Below, one piece after another: positions 23,186 through 31,620 of a DNA stretch of 52,312 nucleotides. The notes under the pieces are model-generated. The model was not told the DNA's origin. It saw only the letters and a list, made by a program, of their open reading frames with translations, and did no database searches. The stretch comes from UMGS1840 sp045661305. Its GTDB lineage: Bacteria > Bacillota > Clostridia > UMGS1840. How positions within the stretch are numbered: the stretch's first letter is position 1; every line of letters begins with the position of its first letter. A program made the position numbers and the translations under genes. The stretch covers positions 1 to 52,312 of the forward strand of contig JAZRFJ010000022.1 of assembly GCA_045661305.1 (NCBI GenBank), given 5' to 3'.

Positions 23186-24427
23186 TTACCCAAGGTAGTA
23201 TTCCGTCTGAAGCTGAAGCTTATTTGAAACTCTTATGAGGTCTTCTTTTGTAACCTTATTTAAAATATCAATATATTCTTCAGGAGAAATAAGTCTTCCC
23301 GAAAAAATTCCTGTTAAATAAAACTCGCAAACTGTTCTCTGACTGTCCTTTGTCTGCTTTAAAACAGATGTTATAAACTTTCTTGCAAAATCTATTTCTT
23401 CATCACTTATATTTCCGCATTTACAGTCTTCAAGCTGTTTAAAAATCTCTTTATATGCAGAATCGAAGTTTTCTCTGTCAGTTCCCGTTGAAATATACAT
23501 AACCCCTTTTAAACGGTTAAGGCGGGAATATACATAATAGCAAAGAGAAAGCTTTTCTCTTACATTCATAAAAAGCTTTGAGGTAGGCCCTGAGCCGAAA
23601 ACACCGTTTAGAAGTGTAAGGGCATAATAATCATCTTCATCACTTTTTACACCAGTTGAAAGTCCAAGTGCCATTTTCCCCTGAACAACATTCTGCTCTT
23701 CTTTTTCTATATGCACTTCACTTAAATTTTTGTCATAAAGCTTTGTAGGCACAATATTATCTCTGTCTTTTGTAAGAAGCTCTTCAAATTCTTTTAAGAA
23801 ATCGTCCTCATTTATATCGCCGTGAACAAAAGCTATAAGAGGTGCAGTATCAAAAATCTTTTTATACTGATTATAAAGTGTCTTTCCGTTTTGTTTCTTT
23901 AAAATTTCAGGCTCACCGTATTCAAAAAGAGAATAGTCATCGCCCTTAAACATTTCTTCAACAAGCCTTACTGCAGTATATTCTCTCTTATCATTTATTA
24001 CACCGTTAATATAATCAATTAAATTCTTTCTTTCTCTCTGTACATATTCTTCCAAAAATCCGCCATCCTTTACAAGCGGTTTTGTAAGAACATCTTTTAT
24101 AAATTCAAAAACTCTTTTCACATGACCTTCTTCGCAGAATTTTTCTCTTAAAAATTCAAAACGAAAATCAATTACATGATTATCCCCGTTTTTTCTTGCA
24201 GAAACATCAAAAATACCGCCGTAATATTTCTGAAGCTGTGCATTCAAGCTTTTCATATCAGGATATTTCTCGCACCCCTGCTTTAGGAGAAAAGGAAAAA
24301 GAGCATTCTGGCTCACCGCCTCGCGTGACAGCGGAGTTACAAAATGAAATGATATTGAAAAGGTTTTAAATTTATCTGATTTTATAAAATAAACATCATT
24401 ATTCTTTTTAACTTCTATATGCTTCAT
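23186..24427 (-). CDS. M16-like peptidase homologue lacking the zinc motif (YmfF-like)
   Basis: 413 residues. It aligns by pattern with M16 peptidases (FHFVTPLSREAVSQNALFPFLLKQG, LNGVFGSGPTSKLFMNVREKLSLCYYVYS, EFYLTGIFSGRLISPEEYI), but the usual HxxEH position (FPFLLKQGCEKYP) has no zinc ligands, so it is probably the non-catalytic subunit. The next gene encodes the HxxEH-containing partner. The pair together would form the active chamber. Confidence 0.85.
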   Translation of the reverse strand: MKHIEVKKNNDVYFIKSDKFKTFSISFHFVTPLSREAVSQNALFPFLLKQGCEKYPDMKSLNAQLQKYYGGIFDVSARKNGDNHVIDFRFEFLREKFCEEGHVKRVFEFIKDVLTKPLVKDGGFLEEYVQRERKNLIDYINGVINDKREYTAVRLVEEMFKGDDYSLFEYGEPEILKKQNGKTLYNQYKKIFDTAPLIAFVHGDINEDDFLKEFEELLTKDRDNIVPTKLYDKNLSEVHIEKEEQNVVQGKMALGLSTGVKSDEDDYYALTLLNGVFGSGPTSKLFMNVREKLSLCYYVYSRLNRLKGVMYISTGTDRENFDSAYKEIFKQLEDCKCGNISDEEIDFARKFITSVLKQTKDSQRTVCEFYLTGIFSGRLISPEEYIDILNKVTKEDLIRVSNKLQLQTEYYLG

Positions 24428-24498
24428 CTTTATGTCCTTTCGTGTTTTTTTGTTTCTATGTTCTTATAATTATCAAAATTTCGCTTATTATTCTATCA

Positions 24499-25593
24499 TT
24501 ATATATCATCGCTCACACTAATGTAAGGAACTGCATTCAAATCATAGTCAGAAAAAATTTCTTTTTCATATTTATAATATGCCTGACTTCCTATCATTGC
24601 GGCATTATCACCACAAAGAGAAAGCGGAGGACAAACTGCATAAAGTCCCATTTTTTCTGCTTTTTCAAAAAACATTTTGCGAAGATAGCTGTTTGCACTT
24701 ACACCACCTGCCATACATACCTTCTTGATGTTTTTTTCTTTGGCAAGCTTGAAAAAAGAATCGGTAAGCATAGTTGAAACAGTATGCGAAAAAGCGGCTG
24801 CTACATCATTTTTACATATTCCGCCATCTTTTATATTAATCCCAAGTCCCTTGAAGCTTTCAAATGAAAAAGGCTCGTCATCTTTATATTCACAAACACT
24901 TTTTTTATTATTATCTTCTATTTTCTTTATATAACAGTTAAGTGCTGTTTTTATTCCGCTGAAAGAAAAATCATATTTACTGTCAAGCTTTGGTTTTGTG
25001 AAAGACATTTTTGTAAAATCTCCCTTTTGTGCCATTTTGTCAACTCTTACACCGCCAGGATAAGGCAAGCCGAAAATACGAGCAACCTTATCAAACGCTT
25101 CTCCTACTGCATCATCCCTTGTTTTTGCTAAAATTTCAAAAGAAAGATAATCCTTAACATAAACAATCTGGGTATGTCCGCCCGAAACAACAAGACATAA
25201 AAAAGGAGGCTTGAAATTTTCATCAGCCAAATAATTTGCTGCTATATGCCCCTTTATATGGTGTACACTTATAAGCGGCTTTGAAAGTGCATAGCTTAAA
25301 GATTTAGCATAAGAAACACCTGTTAAAAGTGCACCAACTAAACCCGGACAGCTTGTTACTGCAACGGCATCAATATCTGAAAACGAAAGGTTTGAATCGA
25401 AGAGTGCTTTGTCTACAACCTTATCCAAAGCATCAACATGCTTACGGGAAGCAATCTCAGGAACAACACCGCCAAAAATAGCATGAATATCAGCCTGAGA
25501 ATAGATTACATTTGATAAAATTTTTCTTCCGTTCTCAATAACTGCAGCAGCAGTTTCGTCACAAGAGGTTTCTATTGCTAATATTTTTGCCAT
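24499..25593 (-). CDS. tsaD: tRNA N6-threonylcarbamoyladenosine transferase
   Basis: 364 residues. Transfers threonylcarbamoyl to A37 of ANN-decoding tRNAs. It begins ILAIETSCDETAAAVI, has the metal-binding HHIKGHIAANYL motif, the nucleotide-binding SGGHTQIVYVKDY, and the C-terminal MAGGVSANSYLR and CGDNAAMIGSQAYY. It follows rimI and tsaC on the same strand, so three of the expected modification genes are clustered. TsaB and TsaE are not in this window. Confidence 0.97.
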   Translation of the reverse strand: MAKILAIETSCDETAAAVIENGRKILSNVIYSQADIHAIFGGVVPEIASRKHVDALDKVVDKALFDSNLSFSDIDAVAVTSCPGLVGALLTGVSYAKSLSYALSKPLISVHHIKGHIAANYLADENFKPPFLCLVVSGGHTQIVYVKDYLSFEILAKTRDDAVGEAFDKVARIFGLPYPGGVRVDKMAQKGDFTKMSFTKPKLDSKYDFSFSGIKTALNCYIKKIEDNNKKSVCEYKDDEPFSFESFKGLGINIKDGGICKNDVAAAFSHTVSTMLTDSFFKLAKEKNIKKVCMAGGVSANSYLRKMFFEKAEKMGLYAVCPPLSLCGDNAAMIGSQAYYKYEKEIFSDYDLNAVPYISVSDDI

Positions 25594-25610
25594 CTTTCGT
25601 GTTACCTTTC

Positions 25611-26051
25611 TTAAATTTCTATATCATATTGCATTAAAATTGCATCGAATTTATTAGAATAATATTTTTTTCTTCTTCCTACTTCATAAAAACCACACTT
25701 TTTATATAAGCTGTATGCGTTTTTATTATTTTCGCTGACTTCAAGCGTTAAAAAAACTAAGTTGTTACTTTTTGAATAGCTTATCATTTCATTTACAAGA
25801 AGCTCTCCAATTCCTTTTCTTCTGAATTCAGGATGAACTGCAACATTTGTTATATTTCCTTCACCCGCTATATCCCACATACCAATAAAGCCAACTGTTT
25901 TTTCGTCTTTTTTTGCACAAAAATAAACTGCATTTTTATTTTCAAGCTCTTTTTCCATCTCTTTTTTTCCCCACGCAGTAGAAAGCGATAGCTTTTCAAT
26001 TTCACAGACATCCTCTAAATTATCTTTTGAAAGCGGAACTATATTTATCAT
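25611..26051 (-). CDS. rimI: Ribosomal-protein S18-alanine N-acetyltransferase-like GNAT
   Basis: 146 residues with a GNAT acetyltransferase fold. The acetyl-CoA loop is VHPEFRRKGIGELLVNEMI (about 78-96), followed by LEVSENNKNAYSLYKKCGFYEVGRRKKYY, typical of RimI. Its position between tsaC and tsaD is the common RimI location in Firmicutes. The start overlaps the stop of tsaC by 4 bases (ATGA), so the two are translationally coupled. Confidence 0.9.
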   Translation of the reverse strand: MINIVPLSKDNLEDVCEIEKLSLSTAWGKKEMEKELENKNAVYFCAKKDEKTVGFIGMWDIAGEGNITNVAVHPEFRRKGIGELLVNEMISYSKSNNLVFLTLEVSENNKNAYSLYKKCGFYEVGRRKKYYSNKFDAILMQYDIEI

Positions 26052-27094
26052 AATTTTATAACCTTTCCGCCACAGGATTTTTTTAGTCTGTTCATAACAG
26101 AAAAGCCTATATTTTTTTCCTCTACTGCAGGAATATATATAGTTTTATAGCCATCATAATCAGCTTTTTTCAAATAAGAAAAAATTTTTTGTGCCATTAT
26201 ATTAAGATTTTTCTCTGAACCTATATCATACACATTTTTTCTATTTTTGTCAAGTAAAGTTTTATTTTTAAAATCTTCGATAAGCTCAGAAAACATAAAA
26301 AGACATTCATTTTCATTATTTTTTTTCAAGAACCACTCAAGGATTTTTTTATATTCACCATAAACCATATAAACCTCTGCTTTTGGTGAATAATGCTTAT
26401 ATTTCATTCCCGGTGACGCAGGTTTTTCTTTCATATTTTCTAATCGTTCTCCAACTAAAGACGGATGCAGTTTTACATCAGGTATAACTTCCTTAATCAT
26501 TTCAAAGGTTATACTGCCCGGTCTTAAAATAACAGGGCTTTCTTTGGTAACATCTACAACAGTAGACTCAATTCCAAAATCGCAGTTATCTCCCTCAATA
26601 ATAGCATCAACTCGCCCCATAAGCTCGTCTTTAACATCAAAAAAGCTTGTCGCAGAAACACTGCCCGATATATTTGCACTCGGAGCAGCAATAGGACATC
26701 CGCATTCTTCTATAAATTTTTTGGCAATAGGATTTGACGGACATCTTATTCCAACAGTTTTTAAGCCTGCACTTACAATATCTGGAATATTATCGTTTTT
26801 ATAAACTACAAGAGTAATAGGACCCGGCATAAACTTTTCTGCAAGCTTTTGTGCCGAAGAATTAAAATCGTATGTAAGATTATATATGTCATTAATATCA
26901 GAAATATGTATTATAAGAGGATTATCCTGCGGTCTGCCTTTTGCAATAAAAATTTTTTCAACAGCTTTTTTAGAAAAAGCATTTGCACCAAGTCCGTAAA
27001 CTGTTTCAGTAGGAAAAACAACAGTTCCGCCATCTTTAATAATTAAAGCTGCATTTTTCAGTTCTTCTCTTGATAATATCTTAGTATCTTCCAC
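26048..27094 (-). CDS. L-threonylcarbamoyladenylate synthase (Sua5/YwlC type)
   Basis: 348 residues. Makes threonylcarbamoyl-AMP for the t6A tRNA modification. The YrdC domain (about 10-210) has GGTVVFPTETVYGLGANAFS, KGRPQDNPLIIHI, PGPITLVV and APSANISGSVSAT. A C-terminal Sua5 domain (about 245-348) makes it the long form. The KYKHYSPKAEVYMV linker is typical. It leads the tsaC-rimI-tsaD run. Confidence 0.95.
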   Translation of the reverse strand: MEDTKILSREELKNAALIIKDGGTVVFPTETVYGLGANAFSKKAVEKIFIAKGRPQDNPLIIHISDINDIYNLTYDFNSSAQKLAEKFMPGPITLVVYKNDNIPDIVSAGLKTVGIRCPSNPIAKKFIEECGCPIAAPSANISGSVSATSFFDVKDELMGRVDAIIEGDNCDFGIESTVVDVTKESPVILRPGSITFEMIKEVIPDVKLHPSLVGERLENMKEKPASPGMKYKHYSPKAEVYMVYGEYKKILEWFLKKNNENECLFMFSELIEDFKNKTLLDKNRKNVYDIGSEKNLNIMAQKIFSYLKKADYDGYKTIYIPAVEEKNIGFSVMNRLKKSCGGKVIKL

Positions 27095-27130
27095 AGCATT
27101 TCCTCCCTATCTTAAAAAATCCCTCATTAT

Positions 27131-27158
27131 ATTGTATCATATTTTTTAAAAAAGTAAA
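27131..27158 (-). promoter_or_regulatory. Probable promoter of tsaC-rimI-tsaD
   Basis: TTTACT (27153-27158) and TACAAT (27131-27136) on the minus strand with a 16-base spacer, about 37 bases before the start of the sua5-type gene. Imperfect hexamers, moderate support. Confidence 0.45.
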
Positions 27159-27232
27159 GAGATTTTATCATTTTTTAAATTTTTTTTCATATTCATTGAT
27201 ATATACATTATTTATTGCAAGGAGAAACAGAA

Positions 27233-27850
27233 ATGAAACGAAATACACAAAAGCTTAAGAAAGTACAAAACGAACAAACACAAAAAAACATAAAAATCGG
27301 CTGTATGCCCTTTCTTATTTTAATTCTTATAATTTTAACAATTATTATATTTTCATATAAAGGTATGAAACGTGATATTTCAAATATTATTTACGGTGCT
27401 GCAGATGTTGAATGTTTTTTCAAAGAAGTAAAACAGTCCTACCAAAAAAACATTTCATCTCCCGATTTTATACTCCCGTTAGACGGAAATATAACATCAC
27501 CTTTCGGTGAGAGAAAAAATCCTTTTGACCCCTCTTTAACAGAAAAGCATACGGGTATTGACATTGATACAAATATTACAACAGATGTTTTTTCATCAGA
27601 GAAAGGAACAGTTGAAAAGACAGGCTTTGACGAAAGATTTGGGAATTACATAATAATAAGGCACGATGATATTTACAGAACTTGCTATGCACATCTTGAG
27701 GGGGCTTTGGTAAAAGAAAATGAAAAAATAGAAAAAGGTCAAAAAATTGCCATAGCGGGTGAAACAGGAAGAGCTACAGGAAAACATCTGCACTTTGAAA
27801 TAAGACGCAAAGAAGAAAGAGTTGACCCACAGAAATTTATAAACAATTAA
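27233..27850 (+). CDS. Membrane-anchored M23 (LytM) peptidase, SpoIVFA-like
   Basis: 205 residues from ATG 27233, which has AAGGAG 8 bases upstream. A basic cytoplasmic start, one transmembrane segment (about 24-41) and an extracytoplasmic M23 domain (about 80-200). The zinc ligands H106 and D110 (HTGID) and the HLH pair (185-187) are all present, so it may be an active endopeptidase. The next gene is an M50 protease. This M23-M50 order mirrors the spoIVFA-spoIVFB pair, where SpoIVFA restrains the protease in the forespore outer membrane; SpoIVFA proteins often have degenerate metal sites, so the intact one here is notable. A general cell-wall hydrolase is the alternative. Confidence 0.75.
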   Translation: MKRNTQKLKKVQNEQTQKNIKIGCMPFLILILIILTIIIFSYKGMKRDISNIIYGAADVECFFKEVKQSYQKNISSPDFILPLDGNITSPFGERKNPFDPSLTEKHTGIDIDTNITTDVFSSEKGTVEKTGFDERFGNYIIIRHDDIYRTCYAHLEGALVKENEKIEKGQKIAIAGETGRATGKHLHFEIRRKEERVDPQKFINN

Positions 27851-27894
27851 TTAATAAAAATTTAATATTGAAATATAAAAAACGGAGAAATTAT

Positions 27895-28734
27895 ATGTTA
27901 AAAAAACTAAAAAAGTACAAAATACAAATAAGTCCCCTGTTTCCTGTTGTCATCATTATCTCATATATAAGCGGAAATTTACCTTTTTTTGCAGTATCAT
28001 TTTTTTCAATGTGTCTTCATGAGCTTGTGCATCTGTTTTTTATGTGCAAAAAAAGAATAGTAGCAGAAAGAATAACTGTCGAACCCTTTGGAATATCAAT
28101 AAAAACAAGCGGTAATAATTCAATTCCTCCATATGTATTTTTGAGTGCACCACTATTCAATCTCATTTTGGCAGAAATTTTTTTTATCCTTGCAAAAAAA
28201 AACTTTTCTGATTTTTATAATTATATATTTATTTCAAATCTTTTTTTGGGCCTTTTTAATCTTTTGCCCATTTTGCCCTTTGATGGCGGAAGGGCAACAG
28301 AAGCATATTTTTCAAAGAAATACGGCTATGAAAAAACATATCCATTTATGCGAGGCATTAGTATTGTTTTTGGAATTTTGCTTATCGCTTTTGGTATCTT
28401 ACTTTTAAGAATAACGACTTTTAATTTCAGTGTATGCTTAATAGGTGTTTTTATAATATATAATGCAATTTCAGAAAACGAAAATTTCAAAATTAAAAGA
28501 GAAAAAAGTCTTGTCAGAAAGTCTGAATATGATAAAAAAATGAAAAGAACCAGAATATTGAGCGTTCCTCACGATTACCCTGCTCATATGTTACTTGGAG
28601 AGTTTACTGATGATTTTTATTACATAATTAATGTAATAAACAATGGTATAGTAACAAAAACAATCACGGAAACACAAGTAATAGAAAATGTAGTCAATTC
28701 TCGGCATAATATACAAATTTGTGAAGTAATATAG
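27895..28734 (+). CDS. M50 site-2 metalloprotease, SpoIVFB-like
   Basis: 279 residues from ATG 27895 (CGGAGA about 9 bases upstream). An intramembrane zinc protease: HELVH (42-46) in one hydrophobic helix and NLLPILPFDGGR (122-133) carrying the second metal aspartate. About six hydrophobic segments lie in the first 200 residues. The C-terminal soluble part (about 205-275) is CBS-like in length, but I cannot confirm that. SpoIVFB cleaves pro-sigma-K in spore formers; the adjoining M23 gene supports that role here. No sigK gene is in the window. Confidence 0.8.
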   Translation: MLKKLKKYKIQISPLFPVVIIISYISGNLPFFAVSFFSMCLHELVHLFFMCKKRIVAERITVEPFGISIKTSGNNSIPPYVFLSAPLFNLILAEIFFILAKKNFSDFYNYIFISNLFLGLFNLLPILPFDGGRATEAYFSKKYGYEKTYPFMRGISIVFGILLIAFGILLLRITTFNFSVCLIGVFIIYNAISENENFKIKREKSLVRKSEYDKKMKRTRILSVPHDYPAHMLLGEFTDDFYYIINVINNGIVTKTITETQVIENVVNSRHNIQICEVI

Positions 28735-28792
28735 CAAATATTGACAAATTTTTAACATATTTTAATAAAAAATGAAATTTTTTCAAAAAAAC

Positions 28793-28821
28793 TTGCATTT
28801 TTGTTGATTGTTGTGTATAAT
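28793..28821 (+). promoter_or_regulatory. Sigma-A promoter of pfkA
   Basis: TTGCAT (28793-28798) and TATAAT (28816-28821) with a 17-base spacer. The transcript would have a leader of about 80 bases before the pfkA start. Confidence 0.75.
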
Positions 28822-28906
28822 ATAAAAGTATGTTAATGAACATAAAAACACACAAAGTAATTTTTAAGAAAAATCGCAAAAGTTTTTTTGAAAGGAAATT
28901 TTTAAG

Positions 28907-29887
28907 ATGAAAGAAATAAATTGTATCGGTGTTCTTACAAGCGGAGGAGACGCTCCGGGAATGAATGCAGCAGTAAGAGCTGTTGTAAGAGCTGCACTTC
29001 ACTATAACAAAAAGGTTATCGGAATTAATAATGGTTATAAAGGACTTATGGAAGGCGATATAGTCAATATGGTCCACAATAGTGTTTCAGGTATTATCCA
29101 CAAAGGCGGAACTATTTTAAAAACTGCAAGATGTAAAGAATTTACTACACCTGAAGGCGTTGAGCTTGCTGCAAAAAAAGCAAGAGAAATGGGAATGGAT
29201 GCCCTTGTTGTCTTAGGAGGAGACGGAAGTTTCAGAGGTGCTCTTGATTTATCAAAACATGGTTTCCCTGTTATAGGTATTCCTGCTACAATAGACAATG
29301 ATATTGCTTGTTCAGATTATGCTCTTGGATATGATACTGCTCTTAATACTGTTTGTGAAGCGATTGATAAAATCCGTGATACCTGTGCTTCTCACGACAG
29401 ATGTAATGTTGTTGAGGTAATGGGCAGAGGTGCCGGTTTCCTTGCACTTCATACTGCAGTTGCTACAGGTGCAGAAGCTTATCTCGTTCCTGAAATTGAA
29501 TTTAATTTTGAAGATATATATAAGAAGATTAAAGGAAATATTTCAAAAGGAAAATCTCATTTTATAGTTGTAGCTGCCGAGGGGATAACAAAAGATTTAG
29601 GCGGTGCAGATGCAATTTCAAAGCGTATCGAAGAAAATACAGGTGTTGAGACGAGGACAACTGTTCTTGGCTATATTCAAAGAGGCGGAAACCCAACTGT
29701 AAGAGACAGATTTATAGCTTCACAAATGGGACTCAAAGCCGTTGAGCTTTTACTTGAAGGACAATCACAGAGAGTTGTCGTTGTAAAAGACGATAAAATT
29801 GTTCACTATGATATACAGGAAGCTCTTAGCATGAAAAAAGACTTTGATCTGGAATCAGCAAGATTATCAGATTATCTTAACTATTAA
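28907..29887 (+). CDS. pfkA: ATP-dependent 6-phosphofructokinase
   Basis: A 326-residue glycolytic enzyme phosphorylating fructose 6-phosphate. ATP site GVLTSGGDAPGMNAAVRA and GGDGSFRGA; catalytic segment IPATIDNDI with the aspartates; EVMGRGAGFLALH; and VLGYIQRGGNP. The GGDGS glycine pattern is the ATP-using form rather than the pyrophosphate-using one. It has its own promoter and AAAGGAAA ribosome site and ends before a strong hairpin. Confidence 0.97.
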   Translation: MKEINCIGVLTSGGDAPGMNAAVRAVVRAALHYNKKVIGINNGYKGLMEGDIVNMVHNSVSGIIHKGGTILKTARCKEFTTPEGVELAAKKAREMGMDALVVLGGDGSFRGALDLSKHGFPVIGIPATIDNDIACSDYALGYDTALNTVCEAIDKIRDTCASHDRCNVVEVMGRGAGFLALHTAVATGAEAYLVPEIEFNFEDIYKKIKGNISKGKSHFIVVAAEGITKDLGGADAISKRIEENTGVETRTTVLGYIQRGGNPTVRDRFIASQMGLKAVELLLEGQSQRVVVVKDDKIVHYDIQEALSMKKDFDLESARLSDYLNY

Positions 29888-29914
29888 TTTTCTTTTTAAT
29901 TTATTTTACAAAAA

Positions 29915-29945
29915 TGGCATACCGTAGTTTTTTTGCGGTATGCCA
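29915..29945. terminator. Hairpin terminator between pfkA and the NlpC/P60 gene
   Basis: Stem TGGCATACCG / CGGTATGCCA (29915-29924 with 29936-29945). A T5 run follows on the minus strand, and a weaker T-rich tract on the plus strand, so it probably works in both directions. Confidence 0.7.
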
Positions 29946-29965
29946 TAATTTATTGTATTATAAAA

Positions 29966-29992
29966 AGTGCTACGGTTTTACACCGTAGCACT
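29966..29992 (-). terminator. Terminator after the NlpC/P60 gene
   Basis: Stem AGTGCTACGG / CCGTAGCACT with a 7-base loop, followed on the minus strand by U5, 9 bases beyond the stop codon. Confidence 0.85.
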
Positions 29993-30000
29993 ATAAAGAG

Positions 30001-30876
30001 CTATCTTACTCTTCTTGCAGTATAGTAATTATTAGAATAATAACCGGTATTCAAACTAGATATTTTAACAACATCTCCTGTGTTTGAAGAATGAATAAAA
30101 TTACCATCTGATATATAAATTCCAACATGATTTACATTACCGGAAGAACCAAAGAAAACAAGGTCACCCATCTGTAAATTCGCCTTTGGAATATGTACAC
30201 CTTCATAAACCTGTGTATATGTTGTTCTTGAAAGTCTTACACCAAAATTCGAAAAGACATACTGTACAAATCCTGAACAGTCAAACCCGGCAGGAGTTGA
30301 ACCGCCGTAACGGTAAGGCAATCCAAGATATTTCTTTGCAAACTCTATAAGAGCTGCATTATCCTGTGAGCTTGTCCTTCCACCGCTTCTCGAAGTTGTG
30401 TTACCAGTAATTCTCTCACTGCGAACATAATCGGCACTTACAAATCCTGTAACACCATTATATGAAATTTTATACCAAGATGCACTTGTCTGTTCAATCA
30501 TAGTAAGCTCTGCACCATATGGTGCTTTAGTCAAAATTGAATATCCTGTACCTGCTCCGCTTCTTATATTAAGATTTGAAGCTGTAACATAAAGTTTTTT
30601 CTGTGCTGCCGCACCGTCTATCAAAATGTATTGCTGTGATACATATGCTGTATTGTTATTATATTTTACCGTCGCCCATATTCCGTCATTATCAAGAAGT
30701 TCAAGCTTTTGTCCGTTATACACAACACCTATAACCTGTGAAGAAGTCGATGGTTGTTGTCTTACATTAAGTGCATCCGTATTAACAGTTAATGTTGCGG
30801 CGTTTGTTTGCAGTGTCAACAGTCCGGTCATAACTATTGAGCCAACTGCCTTTTTAAAGTTGGTACTCAAAACCAA
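30001..30876 (-). CDS. Secreted NlpC/P60 endopeptidase with two SH3b domains
   Basis: 291 residues: signal peptide (about 1-26, ending QTNAA), bacterial SH3 domains at about 28-87 and 95-154 (each with an LN(V/I)R motif), a Ser/Thr/Gly linker, and an NlpC/P60 domain (about 175-291). Catalytic residues are C200 (FDCSGF), H250 (NHVGIY) and H262. Such enzymes cut peptidoglycan stem peptides outside the cell. The first codon is TTG at 30876 with GGGGGA just upstream; TTG at 30870 is an alternative. Strong own promoter and terminator, so probably a single-gene unit. Confidence 0.95.
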   Translation of the reverse strand: MVLSTNFKKAVGSIVMTGLLTLQTNAATLTVNTDALNVRQQPSTSSQVIGVVYNGQKLELLDNDGIWATVKYNNNTAYVSQQYILIDGAAAQKKLYVTASNLNIRSGAGTGYSILTKAPYGAELTMIEQTSASWYKISYNGVTGFVSADYVRSERITGNTTSRSGGRTSSQDNAALIEFAKKYLGLPYRYGGSTPAGFDCSGFVQYVFSNFGVRLSRTTYTQVYEGVHIPKANLQMGDLVFFGSSGNVNHVGIYISDGNFIHSSNTGDVVKISSLNTGYYSNNYYTARRVR

Positions 30877-30939
30877 AATTCCCCCTTATCATTTTAAAGT
30901 TTCTGCATTTTTATTGTTTTTTTCAAAAAATGCAATCTT

Positions 30940-30968
30940 ATTGTAACATAAATGTAACAATTTGTCAA
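30940..30968 (-). promoter_or_regulatory. Promoter of the NlpC/P60 gene
   Basis: TTGACA (30963-30968) and TACAAT (30940-30945) on the minus strand, 17-base spacer. Confidence 0.85.
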
Positions 30969-31023
30969 CCCTATTCACACAAAAAACATATAAAACCGAG
31001 TGACAAAATACTCCAAAATTTAT

Positions 31024-31056
31024 AAATCCCGCTATACACAAGGAACAACGGGATTT
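31024..31056. terminator. Hairpin downstream of the yneA-like gene
   Basis: Stem AAATCCCG / CGGGATTT (31024-31031 with 31049-31056) about 40 bases beyond the minus-strand stop at 31096. The better T-run is on the plus-strand side, so its direction is uncertain. Confidence 0.5.
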
Positions 31057-31095
31057 TTTCTTTTTTTATTTTTAATAATATTTTTTAATTTTTTA

Positions 31096-31380
31096 TCAGT
31101 CTTTAAAAATTGCTATTCTCATACCCGGTTTCAATTCGTTTGGTGAAATATTATTTAATTTCATAATTTCATATTGAGTTTTCCTTACATCTTTATTCTC
31201 AGGTGTAAAATCGCACGCTATTGACCATATTGTGTCATCAAGTTTAACAGTGTAGAACATGTAATTTACCTCTGCATCTTTTTTTGTTGCAAATGTTGTA
31301 AGACTTGTTGTTAATATCCCTGCGATTATTATAAAGCTAAGTAAACCAAGTAGAATTTTTCCTCTTAAAGTAAGTTTCAT
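31096..31380 (-). CDS. YneA-like SOS cell-division suppressor (LysM protein)
   Basis: 94 residues from the second of two adjacent ATGs (31380), which is 8 bases after GGAGG; the first ATG at 31383 is 5 bases away. One transmembrane or signal segment (about 8-28) is followed by a LysM-type domain with YTVKLDDTIWSIACDF and NNISPNELKPGMRIAIF. In Bacillus, YneA is divergent from lexA, LexA-controlled, and delays division during DNA damage. The same layout is seen here, including a LexA-type box inside the promoter spacer. Sequence identity to YneA is not something I can measure; the context carries much of the call. Confidence 0.8.
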   Translation of the reverse strand: MKLTLRGKILLGLLSFIIIAGILTTSLTTFATKKDAEVNYMFYTVKLDDTIWSIACDFTPENKDVRKTQYEIMKLNNISPNELKPGMRIAIFKD

Positions 31381-31462
31381 CATATTTTCCTCCATATTTC
31401 ATATATAATTAAATGTTTGTATCTTAGTAAAATTTTTGCGAACATTTTTCTTTTTTGTTCGT

Positions 31463-31491
31463 ATTATAACACAAACATTTGTTCGTGTCAA
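31463..31491 (-). promoter_or_regulatory. Promoter of the yneA-like gene with LexA box in the spacer
   Basis: TTGACA (31486-31491) and TATAAT (31463-31468) on the minus strand, 17-base spacer. The spacer contains the LexA-type box CGAACAAATGTTTG (31472-31485), so bound LexA would cover the promoter. Confidence 0.88.
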
Positions 31492-31532
31492 TACTTTTTT
31501 AAAAATTTTTTTTCTTTTTTACACTTTTTTTG

Positions 31533-31546
31533 CAAACAAATGTTTG
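31533..31546 (+). promoter_or_regulatory. LexA-type operator overlapping the lexA -35
   Basis: CAAAC-AAAT-GTTTG, a perfect palindrome of the Firmicute LexA box type (C-G/A-AAC-N4-GTT-C/T-G). It overlaps the -35 hexamer of the lexA promoter. Confidence 0.8.
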
Positions 31547-31572
31547 ACTTTTTTAAAATAGTGTGCTATAAT
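31544..31572 (+). promoter_or_regulatory. Sigma-A promoter of lexA
   Basis: TTGACT (31544-31549) and TATAAT (31567-31572), 17-base spacer. Flanked by two LexA-type boxes. Confidence 0.85.
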
Positions 31573-31577
31573 TAATA

Positions 31578-31591
31578 CGAACAAAAGTTTG
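31578..31591 (+). promoter_or_regulatory. LexA-type operator at the lexA transcription start
   Basis: CGAAC-AAAA-GTTTG, one base from a perfect palindrome, 5 bases after the -10 hexamer. With the box at 31533-31546 it brackets the promoter, fitting autorepression. Confidence 0.8.
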
Positions 31592-31620
31592 TTCCTATAT
31601 AAAAAGAAAGGTGTGTTTTT

